Source: Pelargonium cotyledonis
Lineage: Eukaryota > Streptophyta > Magnoliopsida > Geraniales > Geraniaceae
Assembly (NCBI GenBank): GCA_036897625.1
Contig: JAYMTA010001433.1
Coordinates: 1 to 20,061, forward strand
Length of the DNA stretch: 20,061 nt
Direction: 5' to 3'
Made by a program: the position numbers and the translations under genes. How positions within the stretch are numbered: the stretch's first letter is position 1; each line of letters starts with the position of its first letter. The notes below the pieces were generated by a model that was not told the origin of the DNA, made no database searches, and was given only the letters and a program-made list of their open reading frames with translations. Positions 8,243-16,259 of the stretch are shown here, piece after piece.

Positions 8243-9134
8243 TGTCACGACCAGAGAGTTCGTAACCAATCTATCCGTCCGGGATCGCGCGCGTATGAAT
8301 TTCTTGCACGCTATCCATCCGGCGAAGCGCTTCTCGCACATCATCTATTCGGGGATGCGATTCCCATCAACACTTGTACACAATGAGGCAAAGGCAAGAT
8401 GGCACTTTGGATGGAAAGTGCCATGGAAGATCACATAGGGCAGCAAGTGTTGTCCGTCTGTATAAAGCATGCTTCTCATAAGGAATCTTGAATGCACGGT
8501 GGTATGCCAATCTTAGAAGTATATTGAGGTGGCATGGTCCATTTTTGTGATGTGCATGGAAGCATGAGGTGGAGAGCTTGTTGCTCATCCATTTCCATGA
8601 AGAGGACATCAGATTCAAGAAGGAAGACGGACATCAAAGCTTTGAAGAAAGCTTGAGGTGGCAACGTGCTTGCCATTATTAATTAAGAGCTTGATGTGGC
8701 AAGCTGGTTCATCTTGCTAAGGCTTTACCATGACACAAGAAAGAGAATAACAAAAAGGTGGTGGTATTAAACAAACAAGAAATGGACATCAAGCAATCTT
8801 GGAAGCATGACAAGGATCTATGCTAAGGAGGAGGTGTCAAGAGAAGCTTGTTTCCTTCTAAGCTAAGAAGACTTAATGATAAAGCAATAGAGCAAGCAAG
8901 TAGGAGGATCATATGTATAAATAGGAAATAGAAACAATTGTATAGTGGTGCTTAATTCCTTAGTTCATTGTACAAAAAGTTTATATGTAAATGAAGAACA
9001 ATGTTCCCATCTCACTTCCATCCTTGTATGTTCCTTAGCTATTCCATCCTGAAGGCTTACTTAGCTTAACGGAAGTAGGACGTTTTGCTAAGTGCCGCAC
9101 GTTCTAGCATGGTTGAAATGCTCGGGGCGTGACA
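8243..9134 (+). repeat. 3' LTR of element 2
   Basis: The 892-bp block opens with TGTCACGACC and closes with GGGGCGTGACA. Its termini TGTCACG (8243-8249) and CGTGACA (9128-9134) form a perfect 7-bp inverted repeat with the canonical TG...CA. A TATA box (TATAAATAGG) near 8915 would drive transcription starting some 30 bp further, giving a short R-U5. It is preceded by a polypurine tract and by gag of the same strand. The 5' LTR is absent from the window, so age cannot be estimated by LTR comparison. Open frames inside it on both strands have no recognisable product. Confidence 0.85.
8912..8925 (+). promoter_or_regulatory. TATA box in element 2 LTR
   Basis: TATGTATAAATAGG matches the plant TATA consensus (TATAAATA) and sits in the last quarter of the LTR, the usual U3/R position. 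The LTR promoter would read outward into the flanking 9135 region, toward the 3' end of the AIG1-like pseudogene, so antisense transcription of that locus is conceivable but not shown. Confidence 0.55.
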
Positions 9135-10006
9135 AGTTGGTGTCTTTGGATGATGTGCAACAACAATTCTAGTAGATGGAAAGGCCTGATCAATGTTGAC
9201 TATTATTTTTTTCCCTTACCAAAACTGACCGGCTATCATGTTTGGTCCTAGACAAAGTCAGATCTACAAATTGAAATCAAAATTTACCTTTTTCCAAGAG
9301 AAAATTAGTAAAAAAAATTAAATGAATTTGATGAGGAATGGTAAAATAGATTGTGGCAAAAGTACTAAAATGTTTGAAAACTAGGTACAAGACCAAATTC
9401 AGTCCCTACACCTTTTTTTTTTTTTTTTCTAAATTATCCAAAATGATCCATTAACTTTCGTGTTGAACTCAATATAATACCAAACTAACACATACTTGTA
9501 TAACTGATGTAAACAAATTGTCTTCTTGATAAATCATACATTAACATCATTAAATAGAGACACGAACACTCATTTTGGAACATAATCCAATATACTAACG
9601 TGCGAAACCATGAAGCAATATATAGCTCAACCCGAATAGCCTCAAATAACATTTTAATGTTGCAAATAGTATAGAATAATAGAAGGACCTAAGTTACTTG
9701 ATTCAAAGTAATTCAACAATGGAAGCAGAATAAAACATCTAAAGATCAGGTGCTATGCTTCCGAATAGGAAAAGAAAAAAACAGGAAGCTCACCAAAACA
9801 AGTGCTAGAGAGAAAACCAGTGTAGAATGATACTTGCCATCATTTCCATAACTATAGCTTATACTAAATTAAACATATTCAAGTTGCAATAATTACAAAG
9901 CCACGACACACTGGAGATTAAGAGTTGAAATCGGAAAACAACGGGAAGGGTCGAAAGTTCTTACATGAACTGAATATATAGTGTATATTGTATGATAATA
10001 AATGAA
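9135..10006. other. Non-coding stretch between element 2 and the AIG1-like locus
   Basis: No coding sequence is recognised. It is AT-rich and holds a T run of about 18 at 9412-9429. The last few hundred bases before 10006 are expected to contain the 3' UTR of the minus-strand AIG1-like gene, but no convincing polyadenylation signal can be fixed by eye. Confidence 0.6.
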
Positions 10007-10234
10007 TCACAAGATGGAACAGCCACCAGACGTCTCTGGACGCTTACGTAGCTCGGCATTCAGCTCCTCAGATTTCCTCTGTGATATTTCTAGCTGCTTT
10101 CTAAGCTTACTAATTTCATCATTTGATTTCTTTTGAGCCATCAGTGCAATCTCTTCTGACTTGAGTCATGCATCTTGCTCTTCTGCCAGTTGTTATTCAA
10201 GCCTCGTAGTTGTTTCTCTCAGCTTTGTCTCAAC
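10007..10234 (-). other. AIG1-like coding exon 5 (C-terminus, two stops)
   Basis: A 228-bp exon after the acceptor GTATAG encodes 76 codons: VETKLRETTTRLE, stop (10195-10193), QLAEEQDA, stop (10168-10166), LKSEEIALMAQKKSNDEISK, and so on to GGCSIL and the final TGA (10009-10007). The first stop fits CAA to TAA and the second CGA to TGA, judged from the Gln and Arg expected in this family. The prenylation-type C-terminus is intact despite the upstream stops. Confidence 0.85.
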
Positions 10235-10954
10235 CTATACATGTCAGCACAAGACATAAGACATACGTAACTTACACATATCTATAAACTTTAAACTCCC
10301 CATTGTCCGACTGTTGTGCTTATAAAATAACTTACTCTATCTCAGTATCTAAATTGCATTACTGCCTGCACATTTAGTTTAATCAAAATGTAGCATTCCT
10401 AAAACTATTAATGACAGTACACAATATCCTTAACCAAGTCCACCACTCAGGGAGTGACACTAGAGAGATGTCACATAGATGAAGGTCCTAAAGCCTAGCT
10501 TCCATGACCCTCCCGGAAGTGTTACTTGGACTAGACTCATCACTTCTAAACCCTATCACACCAAACGTGTTGCGGACTTTCGGGAACACTATCTCAAAAT
10601 AATCAGAGGATCGTGACGGTCCAAGATAAGAGTTATATGTTGTGTTTCATCATTGACAAGCGTTAGTACTCTAACGGCTGCGTGACCCCATGATCTTAGG
10701 AACACAATCCGATCAAACCTCATCCACCTCAATACACTGTAAGAATAAATACTCTAGCCTACATATTAATGTTGAATAAAATAATATAAAAAGACAGCTA
10801 AGCCGTACTCTCTGGGGCTGTATCTTCTTCAACATAATGAGGTGACAGGCATTTACATGGTTCTGAGTTTTGACCATTGTTTAAATTTATATAATACAAA
10901 TGCAATGGAGTAGATAGACACATGAATACATTAGGGGCTTTTAGTAAGTAATAT
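10235..10954 (-). other. AIG1-like intron 4 with unidentified insert
   Basis: This 720-bp intron has a lost donor and a normal acceptor. Its middle (about 10440-10745) differs in texture from the rest, with GC-richer phrases such as GAGTGACACTAGAGAGATG and CGGACTTTCGGGAACAC. It may be a fragment of a dispersed repeat. I cannot name it, and no boundaries or terminal repeats are evident. Confidence 0.5.
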
Positions 10955-11089
10955 CATGTCAGTGATTCGCTTGAGTTGTGCTTCATATGCACACTCAATC
11001 TGCTCCTTCAACATTGATATTTCGTGCTTAGTGTAACCTTTCAATGAATCGACCTCTTCTTGTTGAGCATGAAGTTTCTTAGCCCCTTC
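10955..11089 (-). other. AIG1-like coding exon 4 (coiled coil, donor lost)
   Basis: A 135-bp exon after the acceptor ATACCAG encodes 45 residues beginning EGAKKLHAQQEEVDSLKGYT and ending QLKRITDM. The residues are charged and heptad-like, consistent with the tail coiled coil. The sequence directly after the last codon is ATATTACTTACT, so the expected GT is AT. The preceding intron (11166-11090) is 77 bp with good GTGAGT and CAG sites. Confidence 0.82.
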
Positions 11090-11166
11090 CTGGTATTTGA
11101 ATTTAGCCATATTATAATTGTATTCAATGACCTTACAACAGAACTAGTGAATATGCACATACTCAC

Positions 11167-11331
11167 CTTCATTTCAACAAATAACTCATCCATGTATGGT
11201 TTTCCTCCATTTTGAGCAACAACAATGTTTACAAGGGAGAGAAGTTGTTGAACTTGTTCAAACTTCTTCCTTTCATCCTTAGTTTTGTTGTCAAAAAGCA
11301 CGCGTCTATTCTCACACAAAACAAGAATTTC
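11167..11331 (-). other. AIG1-like coding exon 3 (G5 region)
   Basis: A 165-bp, phase-0 exon with acceptor TTGTGTAG and donor AAG/GTGAGTATG. It encodes 55 residues without a stop: EILVLCENRRVLFDNKTKDE, then KKFEQVQQLLSLVNIVVAQN and GGKPYMDELFVEMK. The CENR/FDNK portion corresponds to the guanine-specificity (G5) region of the family. It lies 1686 bp from exon 2. Confidence 0.9.
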
Positions 11332-11986
11332 CTACACAAGGAGACGATTTACTAAAATATTAGTCAACAAAATTGAAGACTTTTTATCTCCACAAACTAA
11401 ATCATCAAGTAATAGATTATGTGAAAGATATGAACACCGGTTCAGAAAAATTTGAAAGCAGAAGTGTGGTATTACAAAAGAATCAAGAACAAAACTACAA
11501 AAGATGGGCAAAATCATGGCAAAAGTTGTAAATACGAAAACTGGTGCTATGGATGATAACATGTGTCATTATTCTTTCTACAAAAAAATCCATTACTTAC
11601 GTTCAACATTACTAATACTATGAGAAACTTTTAATTAGACATTAATTTCAGGATATCAAATTTAGAAAATGGAAACCTTCAGAGAAAAAAGAAGAGAAAA
11701 AAAGAGATGGCTTAACCATGCAGTAGACGCTAATCCAAGTTTAAATCAGGTGAAGCTTAATATTATTTTATTTACCTTTTGAAAAATTAATTAATTCTCT
11801 TATAAACTAAGTGATGCTAGCAGGCAAAAAAATAAAAGTTTAACAAAAGAAGTACGGTCACTAATAGCATGTATAAATTTACAACATCTCGTAATTCCAA
11901 TCCTCAACTTCAAGAAAATAAATATATCCCATAAAATCTATTAAATCAATTAAATAGCAAGGAGACATCTCATTAGTAATAAATAA

Positions 11987-12624
11987 GGTTGCGTTTGGTT
12001 GTCTTGATTGAATAACAATGACAGATTATGACAGTAATTATGCATACCAAAGTTTGATGCAATAGTAGATATAATATCAAATGAGAAATTTAATGAAATC
12101 AATTGTTTGATGTATCAACAAATAAATAGATTTGATAATTTAGACAAAATAACTCTTGATGCAATAGTTGATATAAACTTGCAACAACATTTTTATTATG
12201 TTATAAGAGCACGTATTATATGCGATACTCGTATTTAGTAAACATATCATAAGTTAGAATTAAATTAACACAACACCATTGTTCTTACTCCAACTCATTA
12301 TTCGTAGCATACATATAAGTCTCGTCAACCTATAAACGAATTGAAGGTCGATATTAAAAAATACTGGGGTCAAATTTGTTTTTGTTTTTGTTATTAAGAC
12401 TTGGTCAAGATCGTTCCAAACCCGAACACGGACAAATTGAATTTATTTTGTTTAATCAATTTTCTACTACAAGAACTTGTTATTGCTATTATTTTTATAA
12501 TTTATTTATTGATTTTCGGTTCAAATTTTATTAGCTTTAGTGTTCGATCCAGTTCAATTCTAAAATGAAATGATTGGGTTGAAAAGAAAAAAGAAAGTAA
12601 TGGATTTTGCAATCAAATGTAGCC
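11987..12624. mobile_element. Tourist/PIF-Harbinger-like MITE
   Basis: The left end GGTTGCGTTTGGTTG and the reverse complement of the right end, GGCTACATTTGATTG, agree at 11 of 15 positions, and all four differences are transitions. The element is flanked by TAA on both sides (11984-11986 and 12625-12627), which fits the 3-bp TWA target duplication of PIF/Harbinger and their Tourist-type MITEs. It has no coding capacity. Inside, a 21-bp direct repeat starting TTGATGCAATAG lies at 12054-12074 and 12156-12176 with one mismatch. At 638 bp it is long for a MITE but within range. It sits in an intron, where such elements are usually tolerated. Confidence 0.65.
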
Positions 12625-12700
12625 TAAACTTCTTGATAAAAAAAAAAGGCATTTCATGCAGTAGATTTTGCTTTTACTCTTAAATTTTGCTTATGATTGC

Positions 12701-12723
12701 AAAATAAAATAAAATAAAATAAA
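12701..12723. repeat. AAAAT pentanucleotide microsatellite
   Basis: Four to five units of AAAAT follow TTATGATTGC inside intron 2 of the AIG1-like locus. It is a simple repeat with no function inferred. Confidence 0.9.
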
Positions 12724-13017
12724 CAGAGCTTAATCTATATAATGAAATTGCAGGGCATTTGCTCATTTTCACCTTATTTCCAACAATTGGTATTTCTATA
12801 TAACAAAGTTTGAAATAAAGCATAATAAAACATTAGTTATAATTCACTGAAGAGAAGTCTCAAGTTTCATCAGCTGCAAAACTAGAGATGTTGACCTCGA
12901 TGAACAAAGAAACCCAGCAGAAACACTTGTAAAATTCATATGAAATGAAAATATAGCAACAAGGGAAAAATAAAGAAAATAAGAGGTGAAAGAGGAAGTG
13001 AAGTTTTTCAAAGTAAC

Positions 13018-13295
13018 CTTTAAAGGATCTGGACAGTCACGTCCTAGATAGTCCTCCAATGTTTCATCATTATCTTCAAGCTCATCGCCTCCCATAAAGA
13101 CAACAACCATGTAATTAATAATTTTGCTTCCAAACAAAGTCTGCAAGCTACGGAGGGCGGCTAGTTCTTCTTGTGAAAAGCGGGTCCTAACTGAGAATAC
13201 TACTATGACAGCATGAATCCCTTCCTTGGCTAACTCAATACATTTGATAATTTCCTTGCCAACATTGTCAGATTCGTAACTGAAGTCAAATAGAC
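13018..13295 (-). other. AIG1-like coding exon 2 (G3 end, conserved box, G4)
   Basis: This 278-bp exon runs from the acceptor CCCGCAG to the donor AAAG/GTTACTTTG and encodes residues 81-173 with no stop. It carries LFDFSYESDNVGKEIIKCIE, GIHAVIVVFSVRTRFSQEE, the conserved box and the G4 region as FMGGDELED, where Met stands for the usual Thr. The phase (1 in, 0 out) agrees with its neighbours. Read-through into the intron gives a 161-codon frame that is not the natural product. Confidence 0.88.
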
Positions 13296-13377
13296 CTGCG
13301 GGATTCCAAGGAAAAGAATCAACTGTCATGGTTAGCTATTGAATGACACGAACTATAACAAGTTGACAGGGTCATAC

Positions 13378-13618
13378 TAGGAGTGTCAATGACATTGATA
13401 ACTTGGTCATCTTTGAGTATAGCTTTCTGCTTCTCACAAGTACTCGTAACACCCGCTGAGCTAGCCCTTGACTTGAAGACTTTCCTTCCAATAATGCTAT
13501 TACCGGTTGCGCTTTTTCCATTGCCTGTACGCCCAACCAAAACCACTGTTCGCTCAGATTTACTGGTGGGCTAAGTGATCTCCAACTCCCAATCATCTTC
13601 TATCGCACTTCCAGCCAT
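13378..13618 (-). other. AIG1-like coding exon 1 (G1, G2, start of G3)
   Basis: Starts at ATG 13618 (MAGSAIEDDWELEIT) and holds 80 codons plus one base. An in-frame TAG occupies codon 16 (13573-13571). The P-loop is intact. The exon ends in CCTA directly before GTATGA. The final A, joined to GT of the next exon, makes the Ser that replaces the expected G3 Gly. The intron that follows (13377-13296) is 82 bp and ends CCCGCAG. Confidence 0.85.
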
Positions 13619-14220
13619 GTTTGATCACTTACACCAACAAATAAATGCAAGAACAAACATCGCTACCTTTTCATCAACTGAAGCAAGAATTCATACATAC
13701 TATATACAAAATCTAATGCTCCGCATCATAATCATCATCATCTCATTCTTTTTGTTCCATTTAATTTACTAAACTTCATATCATCTCAATTCACAAATTA
13801 TACTAGACTTCATACATAGTAAGATACTAAGATCGGTACAAAAATAGCAAATTGTGTACCTATACACAGTACTACAGCCAAACCAAAGAACTAGCGAGCA
13901 ATCAACTAAGAAAATTGAAGCAGAGCAGAACAAAATACAATGAAATCATCATATTCCCAAATTAAAGCAAGTAGAACGAATAAACCAAAGCAACTAAAAC
14001 TCTTATTTCTTAAGACAGAGCCAAACAATAAAACAACCGATCAAATCAAGAAACTAGGAAACTGCAGGCCGATGAGAAGAATAAATACGAATCAGACGAA
14101 GTAATCTCAAAGCAATTCAGTGTTTGTTATCCTTATTTTTATGGGCAACCAAACAGTAAGAAAAGGAAAACCAATTTCTCGGATGATTTAATAAAAGCAA
14201 TTGATGACGATGATACTTAC

Positions 14221-14300
14221 AGTATGAGGATGGCAGATTTTGGCTCCGCAGAGAAAAAATTGGAGAAGATGAAGATGAAGCAGCAGCAAATGCAATTGTT
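14221..14300 (-). other. Probable 5' UTR exon of the AIG1-like gene
   Basis: On the minus strand a strong splice donor, ACT/GTAAGTATC, lies at 14221/14220. A C/T-rich leader (GCTGCTTCATCTTCATCTTC) stands before it. A matching acceptor, CTTGCTTCAG, occurs at 13680-13678, so an exon from 13677 would carry the ATG at 13618 and the intron would be 543 bp. A non-coding first exon is plausible. The transcription start is not fixed; 14300 is an estimate. Confidence 0.5.
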
Positions 14301-14943
14301 ATAATATTAATAATTTTATTTTCCGTAGATATTTGGAGAATATAAAATTGTAAAATTCTTGTGTGTGAACTTGTCCAATGTATTAAGTAATGAATTTTGA
14401 TTTGGATTTACCTAAATCACTATGTCGGCTACGAATGGGTCTCGGATCATTTGTTACACATTCATTTGCTAAACCTTAAGAGCAAGAAACAGAAACCAAA
14501 TAGTGGAGTTGCTGCTCGGTTCTAGAGTGATCAAGAGCAAAAGGTCAATCAAGACTTGTATCTCCTAGGTATCCACCCCAAGAACCTTTGACTTGTCATA
14601 TATGCATGATTGCTTCCATTTTTGCTCCCTCTAAAACCTTTCACAACCAAACAACGTTGATTGCCTGTGATGATTAACGATCAAGTAAATGGAGCAATAT
14701 GCATACAAAATTTATTTGTACGATATGTCACATGGAACGTGATTACATCACAAAATTTCATAAAAATTTCTCTAGCTCTACCATTTTCTCAAAATATACT
14801 TCTACATTTATCGTATTCATGAACTTCATTCATGGAAAAGAAATCTTTACACTGATAAAACGTTTGATAATTTTTTGTGCATCAATTCTACACTCACTCT
14901 CAATATTGTTCTTTCGGTGGACATTTAGGTGGTCACTGCATTA
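14301..14943. other. Upstream intergenic DNA
   Basis: Should include the promoter of the AIG1-like gene (minus strand), but no convincing TATA box can be assigned. An open frame of 89 codons at 14699-14968 on the plus strand lies antisense to the FAR1-like relic and has no recognisable motif. Further remnants of the FAR1-like reading frame may extend into this stretch, too decayed to call. Confidence 0.5.
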
Positions 14944-15465
14944 TTGTGATGTGATATTCAAATCATGAAGTTTACCAATTAGAGCTCTACAACTTGAATC
15001 CCAATGTGATGTTAAATGATATCGTATTTGAAGCCTCTTCTTTAATTTGGGGTCGATATTAATGGATGAGTATGCACGTTTGAAAAACTACGCACGACCC
15101 ATACTCCGTCACTAACATGAGATACATTCATATGAGCTTTGCATCCTTCACTATTATCTCGTTGACATTTTATCTCTTTTCTTATTTATCACTTGTCATT
15201 CATTTTCTTGTAATCTTCTTTGTTGCAAACGAAGCGAGATCGTTTTGGATTCTTTGAGTATTTGCTTGTACCAAACCCTCTTTCAAGATATAGAATCATA
15301 AGCTATGTCCCACCAAAATATTTTTTGGCCTACATGTGGTATTAGTGAACTAGAAACAACATCAATGTTGTCTTCCGAAAATATTTCAGATATGTCAGCA
15401 GGTAACAACAGTGCACTTTGATCCACTATTTTGATATTAGCATCTTGATTAATCGCATCGTCCAT
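14944..15465 (-). pseudogene. FAR1/FHY3-type DNA-binding domain relic
   Basis: FAR1/FHY3 proteins are plant transcription factors derived from Mutator-like transposases. Their N-terminal zinc finger belongs to the WRKY-GCM1 type. The relic opens with an ATG (15465, MDDAINQDANIKIVDQ) and reaches LIPHVGQKIFWWDIAYDSIS, the usual approach to the domain. After a one-base shift it reads GFGTSKYSKNPKRSRFVCNK from 15278. The same frame passes two adjacent stops (15191-15186) and continues KCQRDNSEGCKAHMNVSHVS, DGVWVVRSFSNVHTHPL. This gives Cys-X27-Cys-X22-His-X-His, counting the two stop codons, which matches the family's ligand pattern. A further frame (LKKRLQIRYHLTSHWDSSCR, 15049-14944) is only suggestive. 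The transposase core and SWIM domain are absent. It could equally come from a MULE transposase or a host FRS gene. Confidence 0.75.
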
Positions 15466-15690
15466 ATCCTTAGAGTAGGGACTTTATATCTCAGTCAAGA
15501 CAAACTTATGAGCAAAAAAATTTCAAAGAATATGAGGCAATAAACTAACAAAGTCATTAAACATAAACTCATGAAGTTACCAAAACTTCACAAATAAGGG
15601 ACACAAAGTCATTCAATGGTTATAACTATAAACTCTGGGTTATACCTACCTAATTCACTAACAGAGCTTCACCTATTTGTTGCTTCAATA
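15466..15690. other. Non-coding gap
   Basis: No gene, repeat or signal is recognised. It would contain the upstream region of the FAR1-like relic (minus strand). Confidence 0.6.
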
Positions 15691-15699
15691 CTTTGTGAT

Positions 15700-16250
15700 G
15701 TGCCTGTTTTGACCGGGAGTCAACGCAAGCACACTTGGATGTTCGTGTGTCGAGTTTTCTTGTCCACGTACGCTAAGGGAACCTAAAATGTTATAAGTCT
15801 TGAGTCGGTCGGTCGTCCACGTACCTTGATCGTCTTGGCACCTATCACTTGCGAGAACCAAAACACCAAAGAACGACGACCCAGGGTTGTGATCTGGGAC
15901 ATTGCCTCCGGCATGAGAGTAAGTCTACGAAGATCACAAGGGAACTCTAGAGCTTTTAGAGAGAGAAAGCTTAGAGAGAGAAAGTGAAAGTGAATAATGA
16001 GAGATCCCTTTCTCTTTGCGAAAGGGGGTATTTATACTAAAACCTTTGGGGTGCCACATGTCATCGTGTGATTGGCTCACAGTGGAATGGACTCCAATTG
16101 GGAGGCTTTGAGCCTTGGTTAAGTTGGTTAATTGATTGGCGCATTGTGCGCCAGTCAGACATAGCCGACCCCTCAAGCCGTCCTGTGAGCCGGGAGTGGG
16201 TGATGAGGACCTTGAAAGCCTATGTCACATGGGACATGGTTCCTAGCCCT
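15700..16250 (-). repeat. LTR-like unit, minus strand, with TATA and leader
   Basis: Read on the minus strand this block shows a TATA box (TATAAATACC, 16036-16027), a short hairpin (CCCTTTC 16006-16012, GAAAGGG 16020-16026), a C/T-rich leader of repeated TCTCTCTCTAA units (15955-15985), a GCCGGAGGCAATG phrase, and a terminal stretch ATAACATTTTAGG at about 15780-15794. This order resembles the U3-R-U5 end and primer-binding region of plant Ty3/gypsy elements (often AACATTTTGGCGCC in related families). Two copies of GTCCACGTAC (15762-15771 and 15815-15824) lie near that end. No partner LTR or coding region on the minus strand follows. Type is inference. Confidence 0.45.
16027..16036 (-). promoter_or_regulatory. 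TATA box in the minus-strand LTR-like unit
   Basis: TATAAATACC on the minus strand is a full plant TATA match. It is followed at a plausible distance by a C/T-rich leader and preceded by the GC-rich block. It supports the LTR or promoter reading of this region and gives its orientation. Confidence 0.5.
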
Positions 16251-16259
16251 TGAAGTGGC

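Larger units (their letters stand above)
11332..13017 (-). other. AIG1-like intron 2, enlarged by a MITE
   Basis: A 1686-bp intron between exons 2 and 3 with donor GTTACTTTG and acceptor TTGTGTAG. It contains the 638-bp MITE annotated separately, an AAAAT pentanucleotide repeat at 12701-12723, and otherwise AT-rich sequence. Short open frames inside it on the minus strand extend exons 2 and 3 into the intron or are spurious. Confidence 0.8.
10007..13618 (-). pseudogene. AIG1/IAN-type (GIMAP-like) GTPase pseudogene
   Basis: AIG1/IAN proteins are plant GTPases linked to pathogen and stress responses. Five coding exons assemble with GT-AG introns: 13618-13378, 13295-13018, 11331-11167, 11089-10955 and 10234-10007. 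They total 1047 nt, or 348 residues, close to the family length. Domains: G1 P-loop GRTGNGKS (29-36), G2 Thr in GVTSTC (about 58), G3 DTPS (78-81, normally DTPG), the family's conserved box LRSLQTLFGSKI (128-139), G4 as MGGD (148-151, normally TGGD), a DNKTKDE block, a charged coiled-coil tail, and a C-terminal Cys-Ser-Ile-Leu that fits a CaaL prenylation signal. Breaks: stops at codons 16, 287 and 296, and the exon 4 donor reads AT instead of GT. No in-frame ATG lies between codon 16 and the P-loop. Phase agreement at every junction makes the gene model firm. Pseudogene status is likely, barring assembly errors. Confidence 0.88.

Noticed and set aside
1500-9134. Stop-codon reassignment to explain Gln to TAA/TAG
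   Set aside because: Frameshifts, deletions and catalytic losses accompany the stops, and host-type exons also carry stops; decay explains all of it.
9412-9429. T run as the poly(A) tail of a LINE or SINE on the minus strand
   Set aside because: No upstream reverse transcriptase, box A/B promoter or target duplication could be seen.
10951-10957. U12-type AT-AC intron at exon 4
   Set aside because: ATATTACTT departs from the ATATCCTT donor consensus, the acceptor ends AG, and a mutated GT is simpler.
12844-13329. 161-codon minus-strand frame as a complete protein
   Set aside because: It is AIG1-like exon 2 plus read-through into introns on both sides; splice sites define the true exon at 13295-13018.
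13571-13577. Splice acceptor CTTAG that would remove the codon 16 stop
   Set aside because: No in-frame ATG exists between that point and the P-loop, so the product would lack a start.
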